Source: an uncultured Collinsella sp.
GTDB taxonomy: Bacteria > Actinomycetota > Coriobacteriia > Coriobacteriales > Coriobacteriaceae
Direction: 5' to 3'
DNA: 7,782 nt
NCBI GenBank assembly: GCA_900549275.1
Contig: URNU01000055.1
Span: 1-7,782 of the forward strand
Shown piece after piece: positions 7,043 through 7,782 of the stretch; within the stretch, counting starts at the first letter, position 1, and each line of letters opens with the position of its first letter. The position numbers and the translations under genes are program-made. Below the pieces are notes generated by a model, which was given only the letters and a program-made list of their open reading frames with translations, was not told the DNA's origin and ran no database searches.

Positions 7043-7054
7043 ACCACCCCCCTT
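7043..7054 (-). promoter_or_regulatory. Extended ribosome binding site of the antiterminator gene
   Basis: AAGGGGGGTGGT on the minus strand resembles the long anti-anti-SD sequence, with A-to-G changes that still allow G-U pairing, and ends 4 bases before the ATG at 7038. It selects that ATG over the GTG at 7047, which is part of the site. Confidence 0.75.
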
Positions 7055-7076
7055 GCTGTCTTACGTGTGGCTCACG

Positions 7077-7135
7077 GGGTTTGGGTATGGCTACGCCAGG
7101 GCGCTTATGCGCGAAGGCGCTCCATATTCAAACCC
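7077..7135 (-). promoter_or_regulatory. 59-nt leader hairpin upstream of the antiterminator
   Basis: On the minus-strand transcript GGGUUUG (7135-7129) pairs with CAAACCC (7083-7077). After a 2x2 internal loop, UAUGG (7126-7122) pairs with CCAUA (7090-7086). Then GCGCC (7120-7116) pairs with GGCGU (7097-7093, one G-U), and after a 3x3 loop GCGC (7112-7109) pairs with GCGC (7104-7101) around an AUAA loop. The total is 21 pairs in one continuous stem. No U-run follows, so it is not a canonical terminator. It lies 38 nt before the start codon. LoaP of Bacillus is known to bind a hairpin in target leaders, so this is a candidate recognition element (inference). Confidence 0.6.
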
Positions 7136-7153
7136 TGAGCCCAGTTAGACAAG

Positions 7154-7175
7154 CACGTGGCTCTGCCCCACCGTG
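7154..7175 (-). promoter_or_regulatory. Small leader hairpin
   Basis: CACGGUGG (7175-7168) pairs with CCACGUG (7160-7154) on the minus-strand transcript: 7 pairs with one bulged G and a 7-nt loop. It sits between the 59-nt hairpin and the upstream pair of hairpins. Function unknown; it may be part of the same structured leader. Confidence 0.35.
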
Positions 7176-7200
7176 AACGGTATGTATAAGCGCAGTGGCT

Positions 7201-7238
7201 AGAGTCGCGGACGTGTATTGCAAAATGACCGCGACTCC
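7201..7238 (-). promoter_or_regulatory. Leader hairpin, 10-bp GC-rich stem
   Basis: GGAGUCGCGG (7238-7229) pairs with CCGCGACUCU (7210-7201) on the minus-strand transcript: nine Watson-Crick pairs plus one G-U, with an 18-nt AU-rich loop. No U-tract follows on either strand, so it is not an ordinary terminator. It directly adjoins the hairpin at 7239-7296. Confidence 0.6.
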
Positions 7239-7296
7239 AGCTAGCTGCGTGCGGCCCAGTCAAGCGGGTACAAAACTGGACCGCACGCAAACAGCT
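7239..7296 (-). promoter_or_regulatory. Long leader hairpin, 14-bp stem
   Basis: GCGUGCGGUCCAGU (7288-7275) pairs with ACUGGGCCGCACGC (7260-7247) on the minus-strand transcript: 14 consecutive pairs with a single G-U and a 14-nt loop. AGCU at 7296-7293 can add 4 pairs with AGCU at 7246-7243 across a 4-nt bulge. The G-U position suggests the structure works as RNA rather than only as a DNA inverted repeat. No U-tract follows on either strand. Confidence 0.65.
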
Positions 7297-7492
7297 GTAG
7301 GACTGCTGCGAATTGTCATGAAACATCGATTCGAATGAACAACTTGCACAAAGACAAGAACAAAGTCATTCAATGCGATACGCATGACGACGCTATTGGA
7401 GCTCGTGGTTTTTCTGGCACCGCCGTTACGACCGGATGCTGATCGACCCTGCGCTTCGCGACCGGTTAAACCGTGATCGCAGTTGAACCCAT

Positions 7493-7559
7493 GTAACGAT
7501 AGATATGCTAGCACAAGCCGGCTAGAAATCGATTTAGGCCGCGCGCGGCAACATATCGT
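7493..7559. repeat. Nested palindromes in the outer upstream region
   Basis: Outer arms AACGATA (7494-7500, followed by GATATG) and CATATCGTT (7552-7560 region) are imperfect inverted repeats. Between them are a perfect 12-bp palindrome GCCGCGCGCGGC (7538-7549), a 10-bp palindrome AAATCGATTT (7526-7535), and CTAGC/GCTAG arms (7507-7511 with 7521-7525). A second 12-bp palindrome, TAGCGCGCGCTA, lies at 7633-7644. They could be operator sites or RNA helices. No function can be assigned. Confidence 0.35.
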
Positions 7560-7782
7560 TCATTTGCATTGCTTAAGGGGGTTATTTTGCAAACTTGTTC
7601 ACATTGACGCAGGTTTATGCGGGTGTGGCTCTTAGCGCGCGCTACCCGAGCTACAACGCTGACAGTATGAAATGCAAAAAGGAATTATGTTGGGTTAACA
7701 AACTATGTACAGAACTGGGAAATAAATTGCGCAACTTTTTTGGGTATGGGTGTTGGTGTGGCGTCACTTTGATTTGCGCGGT

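Larger units (their letters stand above)
7039..7782. other. Non-coding upstream/leader region of the operon
   Basis: About 740 bases with no believable gene. It is much AT-richer than the operon (21 of 60 G+C in 7321-7380, 20 of 60 in 7681-7740), except for the GC-rich hairpin block at 7077-7296. The outer part (7300-7782) has several palindromes but no promoter that I can call with confidence: the minus-strand boxes I found match consensus at four of six positions at best as a spaced pair. The operon promoter should lie upstream of 7296 if the hairpins are transcribed. Both the leftmost open frame of minus strand and the plus-strand open frame at the right edge are short and unrecognised. 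Confidence 0.7.

Noticed and set aside
7201..7296. Intrinsic transcription terminators in the leader
   Set aside because: The stems are strong but no U-run follows either one on either strand, so the canonical terminator pattern is not met.
7329..7357. Minus-strand promoter TTGTCT, 17-nt spacer, TCGAAT
   Set aside because: Each box matches consensus at only four of six positions, and such pairs are frequent in AT-rich DNA. It is well placed for the leader but not strong enough to call.
7105..7514. Two minus-strand frames (7105-7326 and 7260-7514) as small upstream genes
   Set aside because: No ribosome sites or recognisable sequence; they overlap each other and run through the leader hairpins.
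7667..7782. Plus-strand open frame from an ATG at 7667 to the right edge, a possible divergent gene
   Set aside because: No ribosome site; 38 odd residues rich in Cys, Trp and Lys; no family resemblance. The sequence beyond the edge would decide.

Overview
The window is one strand-coherent surface-polysaccharide (capsule or cell-wall glycan) biosynthesis operon. All eight genes are read on the minus strand, from about 7038 down through the left edge. The coding DNA is G+C-rich (46 of 60 bases in 5041-5100). The first gene is a specialised NusG paralogue of the LoaP type, and the gene set mixes TagA/WecG, WecB and a small sugar-phosphate transferase. I suspect an actinobacterium, most likely of the gut Coriobacteriia (Collinsella/Olsenella-like). 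This is inference from protein flavour and composition, not a proven assignment.

Layout in transcription order (right to left): (1) 7039-7782, an AT-rich non-coding upstream/leader region with several strong GC-rich RNA hairpins in its gene-proximal 260 bases. (2) 6493-7038, LoaP/RfaH-type NusG-family antiterminator. (3) 5677-6438, monotopic sugar-phosphate transferase that starts the lipid-linked glycan. (4) 4379-5638, UDP-glucose 6-dehydrogenase. (5) 3320-4369, UDP-glucuronate 4-epimerase-like SDR. (6) 2517-3311, TagA/WecG-family N-acetylmannosaminyltransferase. (7) 1421-2524, non-hydrolysing UDP-GlcNAc 2-epimerase. (8) 985-1419, CysE-like left-handed beta-helix acyltransferase. (9) 1-988, GT4 glycosyltransferase cut by the left window edge. 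Spacings are tight (54, 38, 9 and 8 bases, an 8-base overlap, 1 base, then a 4-base ATGA overlap), so one long polycistronic message is very likely.

How the genes fit together: the dehydrogenase makes UDP-GlcA from UDP-Glc and the epimerase can turn it into UDP-GalA. WecB makes UDP-ManNAc, which the TagA-family enzyme can add to an undecaprenyl-linked first sugar laid down by the sugar-phosphate transferase. The GT4 enzyme extends the repeat unit and the acyltransferase may decorate it. The antiterminator probably lets RNA polymerase read through the long operon that it heads.

The most interesting part is the leader. Immediately upstream of the antiterminator lies a 59-nt imperfect hairpin (21 base pairs). 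Upstream of it are two adjacent long hairpins, and an 8-nt segment perfectly complementary to the apical strand of the 59-nt hairpin. This looks like a candidate cis-acting RNA recognition or switch element for the encoded antiterminator. A second unusual point is a hairpin that appears to bring a strong Shine-Dalgarno close to a TTG start for the sugar transferase.
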